This document shows positions 34,099-43,921 of a stretch of 64,000 nucleotides of DNA, one piece after another. The DNA comes from Haliscomenobacter hydrossis DSM 1100. GTDB taxonomy: Bacteria > Bacteroidota > Bacteroidia > Chitinophagales > Saprospiraceae. The stretch spans positions 7,689,001-7,753,000 of the forward strand of contig NC_015510.1 in NCBI RefSeq assembly GCF_000212735.1, written 5' to 3'. Position 1 is the stretch's first letter, and each line of letters starts with the position of its first letter. The translations under genes and the position numbers were made by a program. The notes beneath the pieces are model-generated. The model did not search any database and had not been told where the DNA came from. It worked only from the letters and a program-made list of their open reading frames with translations.

Positions 34099-36513
34099 CT
34101 ATTCCTCTTCCTCCTCCCCAGCCCGCACAAACGCCCCCCGCCGAGGCGCGGGCATCACCGATTTCTCGCCCCGCACCGCCTTCCAGATGATTTCACTGAA
34201 CAATAAGTCCGGCACTTGATCTACTTGTTTGAGCGGCAGATTGCGCGAAAGTTGAGAGAGTTTACCAGTGCTTGGATTGAGTTGATTCAGATTGATGCGA
34301 GAAGGAGCCGCAGTGTACGCTTGCAAATTGGCTTTTTTGGAAAAACAAGCGTACATCGGCGTAGCTGCCGCGTCGTACTGACTCAAGGGTTTCAGGCCTA
34401 GGATCAGTTCGATGGTACGCACCATACTTGCCGTCGTGTACAGGCTGCGTTCGTGGTGTTGGCGTTTGGTATAAGGGCTGGCAATCAGGGCAATAGAACG
34501 GTGGGCATCCACGTGGTCGGGACCGTTTTGGGCATCATCTTCCAGGACAAAAACCGCAGCTTCTTTCCAGATCGCACTGCGCGAAATGTGTTCGATGATT
34601 TTCCCCATTGCCCAATCGTTGTCGGCCACCATGGCCGCAGGCGTACGTGCTCCGGGAGATGCGCCATTGGTATGGTCGCCACCCAAGCCAATGATGCTGA
34701 GCCTTGGTAAGACATTGTGTATCAACAGGGAATCAAAATCCGCTTTCCAGCGCTCGTAGCGCAGCGAATCTTTGATGTCCAAATCCCAGGCCGGATATTT
34801 CCGACAAGTATGTGGCCGCAGTGTCACCGGGATGGGCGGGTTGTAGCCGTAACCCATTTCGCCGTAATTGCGGATGCTGATTCCGTTTTTGAGGCAATGG
34901 TCCCAAATGAAACCCATTTTGGGAATGGCGGTAGGGTTTTGGCCTTCATAGTCGTAAGCACCGCCGCGACCGCCGTAATTGGTGGGCCAGGTTTTTTCCA
35001 GGTAGTCGTTGGCATAGGCGCCCATCGACCAACTGTGGCCGTCGGCACTTACCTCGGCGTTGACGTAAAAATTGTCGAGCAACACAAATTCCCGGGCCAA
35101 TTTGTGGGCATTGGGGGTCACACTATCGGGAAACAAACAGAGGTTTGGGTCGCCATTGCCCGCTTTGACATCCCCCAAAACCTGATCGTAGGTACGGTTT
35201 TCCCGCACGATGTAAAAAACGTAGCGGATTGGAGAGGGTTGACCCACCACCCTGGGAATGGGGTTACCCGCTTCACCGGCGGCCTTTTGTTCAATGGCTT
35301 TGTTGTAAGGGGTATTTTCGTAGACCCATTTGGAATACAGCATCAATTCCTGGGCATTGGGCACGCTGATGATGGACAAAGATCCTTTGAACAAGCCCCC
35401 GATGTATTCGTCGCCATCGTGTCCACTGGTGGGTTGTGGGCCATGAGGATTGGCTATGGAACCAATGCTGCCCTTGCCGTTGGCCACATAGATTTTATCG
35501 CCGTGTACCCTTACCGAAGTTGGATACCAACCCGTGGGGATAAAACCTTCGGCTTCGCTACGCCCAGGTTCAGCCACATCAAAAAGGACGACGCAATTGT
35601 TGTCGGCATTGGCAACGTAGAGGGTTTTGCCATCGGCAGAAAGCGCCAGCGCATTGGGCGCGCTGCCTGTGGGCGCATCCGGGTACAAAGCCGCCACCAG
35701 GGTTTCAGTATTGCGGCGCGAAGGTAAATCGATGACTTCAACGGTATTGTCGTCAGCACAAGCCACAAAAAGACGTTGGCCATCGCGGCTTTGGATCATT
35801 TCGGTAGGATGCAATCCGGTGGGGATTTGGGCCACAATGCGCTGGGAACTGATGTCGTAAATGGCCACTGCACGCTCACCCCAAAGCGAGATGTACACTT
35901 CTTTTTGGTCTTTGGACAACAAACAGGTGTAAGGTTGGGCATCCAGAGCGATTTTTTTGCGGACTTGTTTTTGCTTCAAATCGAGGATGTAGAAAGTTTC
36001 GGAGTCTTTGCCCACCACGTATAATGTTTGGGCAGCTTCATCCAGGCTCATTCCGGCGGTCCAGATTGATTCTTTAGGCCCGGGCTGGCCTAGTGCGATG
36101 GAGTCTTTGAGCAGCAGTTTGTCCTGATTGATTTGATAGATGCGCACGTTGTTGTCGTTGCCTCCTGAAGCATACAGGACATTGGACTGGGCATTCAGCG
36201 CCAGACCATACCAGGCCTTTGGTACCAGCAGCGTATGCAAGACACTGTCTTTTTCGAGATCGATCCATTGCAAGGAGTGACCACTTTGACCATTGTTGCT
36301 GACGGCGGCACGGCGGCCATCCGCACTGAGTACCAATTGTAAGGGAAGATCCCCCAAAACCACTTGTTTGCCAACCGGGCTGAGGCTCCAGCCATTGGGC
36401 AATTGGATGCGGCGGGCGGGCAGATTATGCTTGCCGGAGCGGAAAGATGCATCATGGCAGGACAAAAGATGGAGCAAGAGCAAAAGGAGCAGATAGCCTG
36501 GACTTTTTAGCAT
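34099..36513 (-). CDS. Bifunctional YncE-like propeller / alkaline-phosphatase-superfamily protein
   Basis: An 804-residue lipoprotein-like exported protein (signal LLLLLLLHLLSC, Cys near residue 19). Residues ~45-370 form a YVTN-type seven-bladed propeller (NALALSADGKTLYVANADNNCVVLFDV). Residues ~410-770 resemble phosphoesterases of the phospholipase-C/alkaline phosphatase superfamily (YIVRENRTYDQVLGDV, LDNFYVNAEVSADGHSW, AAVFVLEDDAQNGPDHVDAHR). This fusion is recurrent in Bacteroidota; the substrate is unknown. A core-repeat-like sequence lies inside the gene at ~35547-35566 and encodes GRSEAEG. The protein ends in five glutamates beside the repeat pair. Confidence 0.85.
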   Translation of the reverse strand: MLKSPGYLLLLLLLHLLSCHDASFRSGKHNLPARRIQLPNGWSLSPVGKQVVLGDLPLQLVLSADGRRAAVSNNGQSGHSLQWIDLEKDSVLHTLLVPKAWYGLALNAQSNVLYASGGNDNNVRIYQINQDKLLLKDSIALGQPGPKESIWTAGMSLDEAAQTLYVVGKDSETFYILDLKQKQVRKKIALDAQPYTCLLSKDQKEVYISLWGERAVAIYDISSQRIVAQIPTGLHPTEMIQSRDGQRLFVACADDNTVEVIDLPSRRNTETLVAALYPDAPTGSAPNALALSADGKTLYVANADNNCVVLFDVAEPGRSEAEGFIPTGWYPTSVRVHGDKIYVANGKGSIGSIANPHGPQPTSGHDGDEYIGGLFKGSLSIISVPNAQELMLYSKWVYENTPYNKAIEQKAAGEAGNPIPRVVGQPSPIRYVFYIVRENRTYDQVLGDVKAGNGDPNLCLFPDSVTPNAHKLAREFVLLDNFYVNAEVSADGHSWSMGAYANDYLEKTWPTNYGGRGGAYDYEGQNPTAIPKMGFIWDHCLKNGISIRNYGEMGYGYNPPIPVTLRPHTCRKYPAWDLDIKDSLRYERWKADFDSLLIHNVLPRLSIIGLGGDHTNGASPGARTPAAMVADNDWAMGKIIEHISRSAIWKEAAVFVLEDDAQNGPDHVDAHRSIALIASPYTKRQHHERSLYTTASMVRTIELILGLKPLSQYDAAATPMYACFSKKANLQAYTAAPSRINLNQLNPSTGKLSQLSRNLPLKQVDQVPDLLFSEIIWKAVRGEKSVMPAPRRGAFVRAGEEEEE

Positions 36514-36623
36514 AACCTGAATTTTTCTGAAAAGTACGGCTCAGAAAAGGAAAATGGGCAGGCACAAGGTGAAGTTTTTGTGAATTTTATTCTTTCCTTT
36601 GCAACGCAAAAAAATCACACGAC

Positions 36624-37283
36624 ATGTTTTTATTTATCGGCCAACTGATTGATTTTATCCTTCATATCGACGATCACCTGCTGGAAATGGTCAACCAATA
36701 CGGTAGCCTGGTGTACGTCGTTCTTTTTATCATCGTTTTTGCAGAAACGGGTCTGGTGGTTACGCCCATTTTACCCGGCGACAGTTTACTTTTTGCGTCC
36801 GGGGCTTTGGCCGCTGGCGCCCAAAAACTGGATGTGACGCTGTTGATCATCCTCTTTTTTGTGGCCGCAGTATTGGGCAATACGGTGAACTATGCGATTG
36901 GCCGCTACTTCGGGCCGCGCATTTTTCAGATCAAAAGCCGCTGGATCAAAATGGAATACCTGGAGCGCACCAAGGCTTTTTACGACAAATACGGCGCAAC
37001 GGCCGTGGTGCTCAGTCGCTTTGTGCCCATTTTTCGCAGCTTCGTGCCTTTTGTGGCTGGAGTAGGGCAAATGGCCTGGGGCAAATACATGGCTTATACC
37101 ATTTTTAGCGCAGCCATTTGGGTGGTGCCGATTACCTTATTGGGTTACTGGTTTGGCAATGTTCCCATCGTGAAGGAAAACTTCAGTCTGGTCGTTTTGG
37201 GCGTGATTGGGGTGAGTTTGTTGCCAATTTTGTATCAGGCAGCTAAGGGATTTTTTGCCAAAAAGGTTGAGGAGGGCAAATAA
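36624..37283 (+). CDS. DedA/VTT-family membrane protein
   Basis: A 219-residue integral membrane protein. The DedA signatures are FAETGLVVTPILPGDSLLFASGALAA (residues ~41-66) and GNTVNYAIGRYFG, followed by SRFVPIFRSFVPFVAGVGQM. The helical hairpin containing the Pro-Gly-Asp and the R-x-x-P/F motif are conserved in undecaprenyl-phosphate or phospholipid flippases of this family. It is probably a lipid-carrier scramblase. The gene is divergent from the phosphatase gene; TTCCTTTG (~36595) may be a -7 box. Confidence 0.9.
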   Translation: MFLFIGQLIDFILHIDDHLLEMVNQYGSLVYVVLFIIVFAETGLVVTPILPGDSLLFASGALAAGAQKLDVTLLIILFFVAAVLGNTVNYAIGRYFGPRIFQIKSRWIKMEYLERTKAFYDKYGATAVVLSRFVPIFRSFVPFVAGVGQMAWGKYMAYTIFSAAIWVVPITLLGYWFGNVPIVKENFSLVVLGVIGVSLLPILYQAAKGFFAKKVEEGK

Positions 37284-37291
37284 ATGCAACA

Positions 37292-38347
37292 TCACTTTAG
37301 TTTCGAGAGGTTCAGTTCTATCTGCGAAGAACCGATTGTACCTCTAATTTTAAGCTGATTATTCTGAGCAAGTGGAGTCACTTTTGCCAATAAAGTATCC
37401 TTTGATTCCTCTGTGGAGTTAAATACGACCTTCAGTTCATTGGTATCGCCCTTGTATACATACTTGCCATCCTGTTTTTTTGCATCAGCGTAGAGAAAAG
37501 TACAATTGCCATAACGATCAAAGTAAATTTTGGTCAACAGAGGGTCTTTACTACCTGAAGCCGCTTCCTGCTGTGCCTGTACGGCGTAAGTACCTCGGAT
37601 GTTTTTAGGCCTGTCTTCCTGGTAATAGTAATTGAATGTAATCAAAAAAGGAACAATTATCATCAACAAACGAATGCTGTTTTTGACCTCCGGCCCTCCC
37701 CAATTCAACCCTGGTAAATGGTCTTTTGACTGTAGGAAAAAAGCCACTAATCGCTGGTAATCGATCAAAAGCAAATAAATCAGGCCTATGGATAAAAGGA
37801 TCGATTGCAGGGTTGCTCCCGCATTTAAGCCATAAAAAAGGTTGATGAACAAGATGTTAAGTATTACGGGCAAAAGCAGCATCACGCCCATCAATCGGGT
37901 TTGTCGAAACAGTAACAAGATCGAGCCTATGATTTGAAAACTGGCCACGATCAAGCCAAAAGGATAAGAAAAACCGAAATAATGCCAGGTCAACCACTCA
38001 CCAGATAGGCTCCCCAGTTTTTCGTCGTACATAAAATAGGGGACGATGAATTGTTGGCCAAAGATTTTTTTAAAGCCAAAAATGGAGATGTTGAATGCCA
38101 ATCCATACCGAATTACGCTTTGCCAAAAAGCCAATTCTATCAATGAGGGCTCGGGGCGGTTTTTTTCTTTGCGCTGCCAAACAAAAGGATAAATCAAACC
38201 AATCGATAAGCTCAATCCCACCAATCCAAATACAAGTTCGGGGATGATCCCAGGGAGGCTTCTTCCCAGCACCAGAAAGATGGCGGTCAACACGAAACTT
38301 GCGACAAAACAGGCAGTAAATTTTTGTAAAAAAGACACTTTTTGCAT
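37292..38347 (-). CDS. Polytopic membrane protein with soluble C-terminal domain, unknown function
   Basis: A 351-residue protein with about seven to eight hydrophobic segments (residues ~10-240). It includes a four-helix unit with FGFKKIFGQQFIVPYF and SGEWLTWHYFGFSYPFG that recalls DoxX-like proteins. It ends in a ~100-residue soluble domain of beta character (PLLTKIYFDRYGNCTFLYADAKKQDGKYVYKGDTNELKVVF), which looks lipocalin-like. I cannot name a family with confidence. It is convergent with dedA, with only eight bases between the stops. Confidence 0.6.
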   Translation of the reverse strand: MQKVSFLQKFTACFVASFVLTAIFLVLGRSLPGIIPELVFGLVGLSLSIGLIYPFVWQRKEKNRPEPSLIELAFWQSVIRYGLAFNISIFGFKKIFGQQFIVPYFMYDEKLGSLSGEWLTWHYFGFSYPFGLIVASFQIIGSILLLFRQTRLMGVMLLLPVILNILFINLFYGLNAGATLQSILLSIGLIYLLLIDYQRLVAFFLQSKDHLPGLNWGGPEVKNSIRLLMIIVPFLITFNYYYQEDRPKNIRGTYAVQAQQEAASGSKDPLLTKIYFDRYGNCTFLYADAKKQDGKYVYKGDTNELKVVFNSTEESKDTLLAKVTPLAQNNQLKIRGTIGSSQIELNLSKLK

Positions 38348-38451
38348 CTCATCATGGTTTTAGGTGAATACCGATCAACCCTTAGATGGTGATAGTGGGG
38401 CTTTTGGTGTGTCCTTTTTATTTTTCTTTTTTGACTTTACTTAAATTGTCC

Positions 38452-41400
38452 TCATTTCGGTTTCAACACCAACTTGATCCGATGTTTATCATCAAAGTAT
38501 CGCTGGGCAGCAGCCTGAATGACGGCCGCATTTAAGCCCTCCACCAACTCGAGGTATTTCTCTGTCCGCAGTCCGTCCAAATTCCAGCCCTCCTTGTAAC
38601 GCTGGTGCAATTGGGCCAGCCAAAAACTGTTTTCCTGTTCGGCCTTTTGGCGGTTTTGGCCTTGGGTGCTTTTGATTTTTTCCAACAGTGCAGCATCGGG
38701 ACCTGTTGCACAAAAATCGGCAATCACCTGAATGGCTTTTTGCATCAACTCCTCGTCGCGCTCAGGGTCGGTATTGAAACCTAACGTAATGCGGTAAACC
38801 GGGCGCGGATGGTACTCCACATTGCCATCAAAACTCAGGCTGTAAATGCCACTTTCTTGCTCGCGCAATACTTCGCGCAGCCGAATTTGTAAGGCACTAA
38901 CCATGCTGCTGAAGTGGTAGCGCTCCAGGGAAGTATTCTCAAAACTGCCGTGCCAGGTGTATTCCACCAGGGTTTTGGGGGCGATCCCCCCACGGCTGGT
39001 GCTGTCGATCTGGCCCGGGCTAAGGTTTAGCCCTAAATCTTTCCAGCTTTCTTTGCGGTCCTGGGCGGGCAGGTTGCCCAAATAGCGTTGGGACAGGGTT
39101 TTGAGTTGATCCAGCTCAAAATCGCCGACAAAAACGAGGAGTAAATCATTCAAATCACCAAATCGATCCTGGTGAATGCGGTGCAAAGACTGGCTGTTCA
39201 ATATGGGTAGGTCTTCCAGGCGATTGAGTCCCCGGCGCGGGGTAGCGCCGTATTTTACGCGTTGCTTGAGCTCTGCAAACTGGTAATAAGGCGTACTGAG
39301 CATGTTGCGCAGCACGTTTTCCTGACGTTGCCGAAAAGAGGCTATACTATTGGTATCAAAGCGTGGCTGGGTGGCATAGAGATAGACCAAGGCCAACAGG
39401 TCTTCGAGTTCAGTGCTGCGACAACTGCCACTAAAACCTTCTTCCAATTCGCTCAGATAGGGTGTGACATTCACACTTTTTCCGGTGAGTTTTTCCTGAT
39501 AGTGTACAAAGTCAAATTTGCCCATCCCCCCTTGTTGCATCAAATCCGCAAAATAGGCAGCATTGACGTACAAGGAATCGGGCACCCAGGAGTTTCCGCC
39601 CGGACTGGAAGACATCATCAAAATCTGGTCTTTGCGGAAAGGAGTGGGTTTGGCTACGATGCGGATGCCGTTGGTCAGGGTGAATTCGTGTACCCCAAAT
39701 TCCGGCTGCGTTTTTTCACTGAGTATGGGTTGAGCCAACAGAGGCTCATCCACCCAGGGTAAATCGGCAACGTTGGTCGCTTCGAGGGCGGCTGGTATAC
39801 TTGGCGCAGCGGCTTCAATCGAGTCTAGCATGTGCCACATTTCGGACAAAACGGGTAGCTGAGTACGGGTTTTTTCCGGCCCGGTCAGGATCAGGACCCG
39901 GGCATTTTTATCTTTTGGAACCCCACGAATAAGCCCGGCCAGATCATCCAGGTCAATGTCGGCTAAAAACTGTTGGGTAATTTGATAGCGTTGCTGCGGA
40001 GTAGGGTAGGGAACCCCCAGCACGAATGCCTCGCTCAACTGGTTGGCCCAATTGGCCGAGTTGGTGGTTTCCTGGGCTTGGGCCTGATTTTGCAAAACGT
40101 TGAGGATTTCCTGCTTTTGGCGCTGTAGTTCTCCACTGGTAAAGTTGTGGTGCTGCACTTTTTGTACCTCTTGCCAGAGCAGCGCGATGGCGGTTTTTAG
40201 CTTGGCTTCGGAGGTAAACACCGAGAGCGAAAACAGCGGATTTTGCCCCCAATCGCTGCCATATCCCAATCCGGCAAAAGTGAAAGGAGGATCGGCCTGC
40301 TGTTGCAATCGAATCAAACGCCGGTTGAGGATACTGTTGTAGAGGTTGCGACACAGGTTTTCGCGCAGTTCGCCGTAGGTGCTCGGGGCGGGTTTGATTT
40401 TTTCTTTGGTCGCCTGGCGGATGTACAAAAAAGCCTGACAAAAAGCGACTTCGGGGTCGGTACAAACCATGCCACGCCGCCGGGTATTGACGGTATTGGA
40501 ATACACCTTGGGTTTTGGTCCTTTGACGCTGGGAATTTTTCCAAAACGTCGGATGATTTCTTGTTCCATGGCCAGCGGGTCAACATCACCTACCGCAACA
40601 ATGGCCATCAGATCTGGGCGGTACCATTTTTGGTAATATGCCTTAATCGTTTCAATCGAAGCGTGTTTGATGACTGCGGTATCCCCAATGGGCAGGCGCT
40701 GCAAACGGCGCGAACCTCCGTAAAGCAGGGGCAGGTATTGGTCTTCCAGGCGTTGGTTGGGTCCTTGCCGGTTGCGCCATTCTGAGAGGACTACGCCGCG
40801 TTCTTTTTCTACTTCTTTGGGGTCAAAGGAGATGCCGCTGGCCCAGTCTTCGAGTACCAGCAAACCTTTGTGCAAGTGCGCAGTGTCATTGCGTACTTGC
40901 AGTTGGTACACCGTTTCTTCAAAACTGGTGTAAGCGTTCAAATCAGCGCCAAAACGTACCCCAGAAGATTCCAGGTAATTGATCAATTCATTTTTCGGGA
41001 AATGGCGGGTGCCGTTGAAGGCCATGTGTTCTACAAAATGGGCCAGACCCAATTGGTGTTTGTTTTCCTGGAGTGAACCGGTTTTGATGGCCAGGCGAAG
41101 TTCAACGTATTTTTCGGGCTTGGCGTTGGTTTTGATGAAGTATTGCAAGCCATTTGGGAGGCGACCGCTGCGGACAGAGGGGTCATTGGGGAGTGGGGTG
41201 GATTGGGCGCTTAATGAATTGGAAATAAGGAATGTAAGAAGGAAGGGAAAAAAATAATATGCTTTGTTTTTTGCGTTGCAACGCCAGGAATTGCTGTTGT
41301 TTCCGAACCCCCGACCCCTAAAGGGGAGTACATTTTCGATGAGTTTGGCAAATTCCTTTTTTATCCAAAAAAGATAAAACATTAAAGATATCACGAATGT

Positions 41401-41460
41401 ACTCCCCTTTAGGGGTCGGGGGTTCGGAAACAAAGGCACAATCTTGCGCATAATGCTCAA
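38452..41460 (-). CDS. M16-family (insulinase-type) zinc metallopeptidase, secreted
   Basis: A protein of up to 1002 residues with two M16 halves. The inverted zinc motif HFVEH is at residues 141-145 (LAHFVEHMAFNG), with the downstream Glu in EVEKERGVVLSEW. The C-terminal half carries the M16_C domains. The signal peptide (YYFFPFLLTFLISNSLSAQ, about residues 68-86) lies far inside the longest frame. The first ~60 codons are made of the inverted repeat 41300-41430, so the annotated N-terminus is doubtful: the true start may be a non-ATG codon, or the repeat may have displaced it. It degrades peptides in the periplasm. Confidence 0.85.
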   Translation of the reverse strand: MSIMRKIVPLFPNPRPLKGSTFVISLMFYLFWIKKEFAKLIENVLPFRGRGFGNNSNSWRCNAKNKAYYFFPFLLTFLISNSLSAQSTPLPNDPSVRSGRLPNGLQYFIKTNAKPEKYVELRLAIKTGSLQENKHQLGLAHFVEHMAFNGTRHFPKNELINYLESSGVRFGADLNAYTSFEETVYQLQVRNDTAHLHKGLLVLEDWASGISFDPKEVEKERGVVLSEWRNRQGPNQRLEDQYLPLLYGGSRRLQRLPIGDTAVIKHASIETIKAYYQKWYRPDLMAIVAVGDVDPLAMEQEIIRRFGKIPSVKGPKPKVYSNTVNTRRRGMVCTDPEVAFCQAFLYIRQATKEKIKPAPSTYGELRENLCRNLYNSILNRRLIRLQQQADPPFTFAGLGYGSDWGQNPLFSLSVFTSEAKLKTAIALLWQEVQKVQHHNFTSGELQRQKQEILNVLQNQAQAQETTNSANWANQLSEAFVLGVPYPTPQQRYQITQQFLADIDLDDLAGLIRGVPKDKNARVLILTGPEKTRTQLPVLSEMWHMLDSIEAAAPSIPAALEATNVADLPWVDEPLLAQPILSEKTQPEFGVHEFTLTNGIRIVAKPTPFRKDQILMMSSSPGGNSWVPDSLYVNAAYFADLMQQGGMGKFDFVHYQEKLTGKSVNVTPYLSELEEGFSGSCRSTELEDLLALVYLYATQPRFDTNSIASFRQRQENVLRNMLSTPYYQFAELKQRVKYGATPRRGLNRLEDLPILNSQSLHRIHQDRFGDLNDLLLVFVGDFELDQLKTLSQRYLGNLPAQDRKESWKDLGLNLSPGQIDSTSRGGIAPKTLVEYTWHGSFENTSLERYHFSSMVSALQIRLREVLREQESGIYSLSFDGNVEYHPRPVYRITLGFNTDPERDEELMQKAIQVIADFCATGPDAALLEKIKSTQGQNRQKAEQENSFWLAQLHQRYKEGWNLDGLRTEKYLELVEGLNAAVIQAAAQRYFDDKHRIKLVLKPK
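41300..41430. repeat. Perfect 35-bp inverted repeat (CCCCTAAAGGGG type)
   Basis: Arms 41300-41334 and 41396-41430 are perfect inverted copies separated by 61 bases. Each arm contains the short palindrome CCCCTAAAGGGG and a CCCCCGA stretch. It overlaps the 5' end of the M16 peptidase frame and lies upstream of its signal peptide. Confidence 0.9.
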
Positions 41461-41495
41461 TATTAGACTTTCAGTTATAAAGTCTATGATCTCTC

Positions 41496-42848
41496 TTACC
41501 GCCTCCGCTTCATCATTCCCCCTGCACCAGCTGGCGGAGCACCCGCTCCAAAGCCCGGCATCTTGCTCATGTTGTGCATCATTTTCCGCATTTGCTCAAA
41601 CTGTTTGATGAACATGTTGACATCGTTGAGCGTACGGCCACAACCTTTGGCGATGCGCTGTTTCCGGCTCATGTTGAGCAAATCCGGATTGGTGCGCTCC
41701 TTGGGGGTCATGGATTGAATGATGGCTTCTACCTTTTTAAAGGCGTTGTTGTCGATTTCCACGTTGCGGGTCAGTTTGTCCATCCCCGGAATCATGCCCA
41801 TGATGCTTTTGAGGTCACCCATTTTTTTGATCTGGTTGATCTGGGCCATGAAGTCGTTGAAATCGAATTTATTTTTCTGGATTTTTTTCTCCAGTTTTTT
41901 GGCGAGTTCTTCGTCAAATTGTTCCTGGGCTTTTTCTACAAAGGAAACGATGTCCCCCATGCCCAGGATGCGCTGGGCCATCCGGTCGGGGTAAAACAGT
42001 TCCAGTGCATCCATTTTTTCGCCGGTACTGGCGAATTTAATGGGTTTGCCCACGGTGTACTTAACCGAAAGCGCCGCACCACCCCGGGTATCACCATCCA
42101 TTTTGGTGAGCACCACGCCATCAAAGTTGATGGTTTCGTTGAAGACCTGGGCGGTATTTACCGCATCTTGGCCCGTCATCGCATCCACCACAAACAGGGT
42201 CTCCTGGGGCAGAATGGCTTCCTTGATGTTTTTGATCTCGGCCATCATCTCTTCATCGATGGCCAAACGGCCAGCGGTATCCACGATGACCACATCACAT
42301 TTGTGCTCAATGGCGTATTGGATGGCCTTGAGGGCAATCTGCACCGGATTTTTGCTTTCCGGTTCCTTATAGACGGGTACACCTACTTGTTCGGCGAGCA
42401 CCGTCAGCTGATCCATGGCGGCGGGGCGGTACACGTCGCAAGCCACCAATAAGGGACTCTTTTTCTTTTGGGTTTTGAGCCAATGCGCCAACTTGCCGCT
42501 GAAAGTCGTTTTACCAGAACCTTGCAAGCCTGCGATCAGGATGACGGTTGGTTTGCCAGCGAGGTTAAGCCCTGCGGCTTGCCCCCCCATCAAATCCGTA
42601 AGCTCGTCCATCACGATCTTGATCATGAGCTGGCCTGGAGAAACTGCTTTGAGCACGTTGTCCGAACCGAGTGCCTTTTCCTTTACCCGATCCGTAAATT
42701 CTTTGGCAATTTTATAACTTACGTCAGCGTCGACCAAAGCGCGGCGAATCTCCTTAATAGAAGCCGCTACGTTGATCTCGGTTAATTTGTTTTCACCCTT
42801 GAGTACCTTTAAGGCACCTTCCAAACGTTCACTTAAACTTTCAAGCAT
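41496..42848 (-). CDS. ffh: Signal recognition particle protein
   Basis: A 450-residue SRP54 GTPase. Residues 1-90 are the N domain. The G domain has the P-loop GLQGSGKTT (107-115), ACDVYRPAA, VDTAGR and LTKMDGDTRGG. The methionine-rich M domain from ~325 to the end includes SRKQRIAKGCGRTLNDV and terminates MHNMSKMPGFGAG...MMKRRR. With 4.5S RNA it targets nascent membrane and secreted proteins to FtsY. A clean promoter box lies upstream. Confidence 0.97.
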   Translation of the reverse strand: MLESLSERLEGALKVLKGENKLTEINVAASIKEIRRALVDADVSYKIAKEFTDRVKEKALGSDNVLKAVSPGQLMIKIVMDELTDLMGGQAAGLNLAGKPTVILIAGLQGSGKTTFSGKLAHWLKTQKKKSPLLVACDVYRPAAMDQLTVLAEQVGVPVYKEPESKNPVQIALKAIQYAIEHKCDVVIVDTAGRLAIDEEMMAEIKNIKEAILPQETLFVVDAMTGQDAVNTAQVFNETINFDGVVLTKMDGDTRGGAALSVKYTVGKPIKFASTGEKMDALELFYPDRMAQRILGMGDIVSFVEKAQEQFDEELAKKLEKKIQKNKFDFNDFMAQINQIKKMGDLKSIMGMIPGMDKLTRNVEIDNNAFKKVEAIIQSMTPKERTNPDLLNMSRKQRIAKGCGRTLNDVNMFIKQFEQMRKMMHNMSKMPGFGAGAPPAGAGGMMKRRR

Positions 42849-42872
42849 AATTGACTAGATTAAAATCGGGTA

Positions 42873-42881
42873 GCAAAGATA
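42873..42881 (-). promoter_or_regulatory. Bacteroidota -7 promoter box for ffh
   Basis: The minus strand reads TATCTTTGC, identical to the box before the Fe-S carrier gene and an exact TAnnTTTG match, 25 bases before the ffh ATG at 42848. Same-strand spacing supports this gene's start. Confidence 0.6.
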
Positions 42882-43055
42882 CGAAAAACACCGAAACTGG
42901 TAAAGTGGAAAATAAAATTTTGGGTCAGGATTTTTCCTTTTTATGCCCATCCAGTTTTGTTTCTAAAAATATTCCCTGAAACTTTAACATTGATAGGCAT
43001 ATTCTTTATATTTAAGCATAAATTCTTTGATGTCCTCAAAAACCCAAATTATCTT

Positions 43056-43895
43056 ATGTCGACAACTACGCGGATTTTATTGATCCTGGCGATTTTGGTG
43101 TTGTACTTTTTAGGTTTACTCAAATTTTGCTCCCGGCAAATTTGTGAAGCTTGCGGTACAAACGGAGTCGCCGCAGCGGTTACGCCAAGCACAGCTGATT
43201 CATTGAGTCAATATCCGATCCAATTTAAATTTGGGGATATGAACCCAACTAAAGGACCGGGTTTCGACTCCTTGCTTGCTGCAGTCATGGCGGGCAACAA
43301 CAATTCCAGTATTCTGGAAATCATCGGTTTGTTTTACGAAGGAGAAGCCGCTCCTGCTGGCTTCGAAACCATGGGCTTGGCACGTGCTACCGCCATCCGG
43401 GATGCCTTTTTCAAAAACATTCCCGAAGAACGCATTCGCTTGCGCGGACGTCTGTTGAACACTGCTCCTCCGACAGATAAAAACGCCTGGTTGGCTGCTT
43501 CGGAGTTTAAGTGGTTACAAAAAGAAGAAGTAATCCCTGAAACGGTTGAAGAAGTTGCCGATGGGGCCATCATTCGTTTCCCGGTCAATTCTACCGAGAA
43601 AGATTACGATCCGAAAGTGGATGCCTACCTGGAAAAACTGGCCAAACGAGTAGCCAAAACGGAGGAACGCGTCGAACTGACGGGGCATACCGACAACGAT
43701 GGTGAAGCCGACTACAACCTGAAACTGGGTGCTAGCCGGGCCAGACAAATCCGTGATCTTTTGGTGAAACTTGGGGTGAAAGCTGATTTGATCAGTACGG
43801 CATCCAAAGGGGAGACCTTGCCGGTGGCACCGAACACCACCGATGAAAACCGCCACAACAACCGTCGGGTTGAAGTGCGCCTGATCAAAAAATAA
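43056..43895 (+). CDS. OmpA-family protein with two OmpA-like modules
   Basis: 279 residues from the ATG at 43056 (MSTTTRILLILAILVLYFLGLL), giving an N-terminal membrane anchor; the ATG at 42957 adds 33 unrelated residues. The C-terminal OmpA domain (~175-279) has VELTGHTDNDGEADYNLKLGASRARQIRDLL and NRHNNRRVEVRL, including the Asp and Arg that bind peptidoglycan diaminopimelate. Residues ~55-160 look like a second, degenerate OmpA-like unit (FEGEAAPAGFETMGLARATAIRDAF pattern without the binding residues). The next gene begins 26 bases downstream; the two are probably co-transcribed envelope proteins. Confidence 0.85.
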   Translation: MSTTTRILLILAILVLYFLGLLKFCSRQICEACGTNGVAAAVTPSTADSLSQYPIQFKFGDMNPTKGPGFDSLLAAVMAGNNNSSILEIIGLFYEGEAAPAGFETMGLARATAIRDAFFKNIPEERIRLRGRLLNTAPPTDKNAWLAASEFKWLQKEEVIPETVEEVADGAIIRFPVNSTEKDYDPKVDAYLEKLAKRVAKTEERVELTGHTDNDGEADYNLKLGASRARQIRDLLVKLGVKADLISTASKGETLPVAPNTTDENRHNNRRVEVRLIKK

Positions 43896-43921
43896 TCCGA
43901 AAATCAAAAAATAACTCCGTC

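Noticed and set aside
34717-35727. Rightward frame of 336 codons
   Set aside because: It is fully antisense to the YncE/phosphatase gene, whose domains are clear.
41574-42452. Rightward frame of 292 codons opposite ffh
   Set aside because: It is the antisense of a highly conserved gene, and its His/Phe-rich composition is a known artefact of that.
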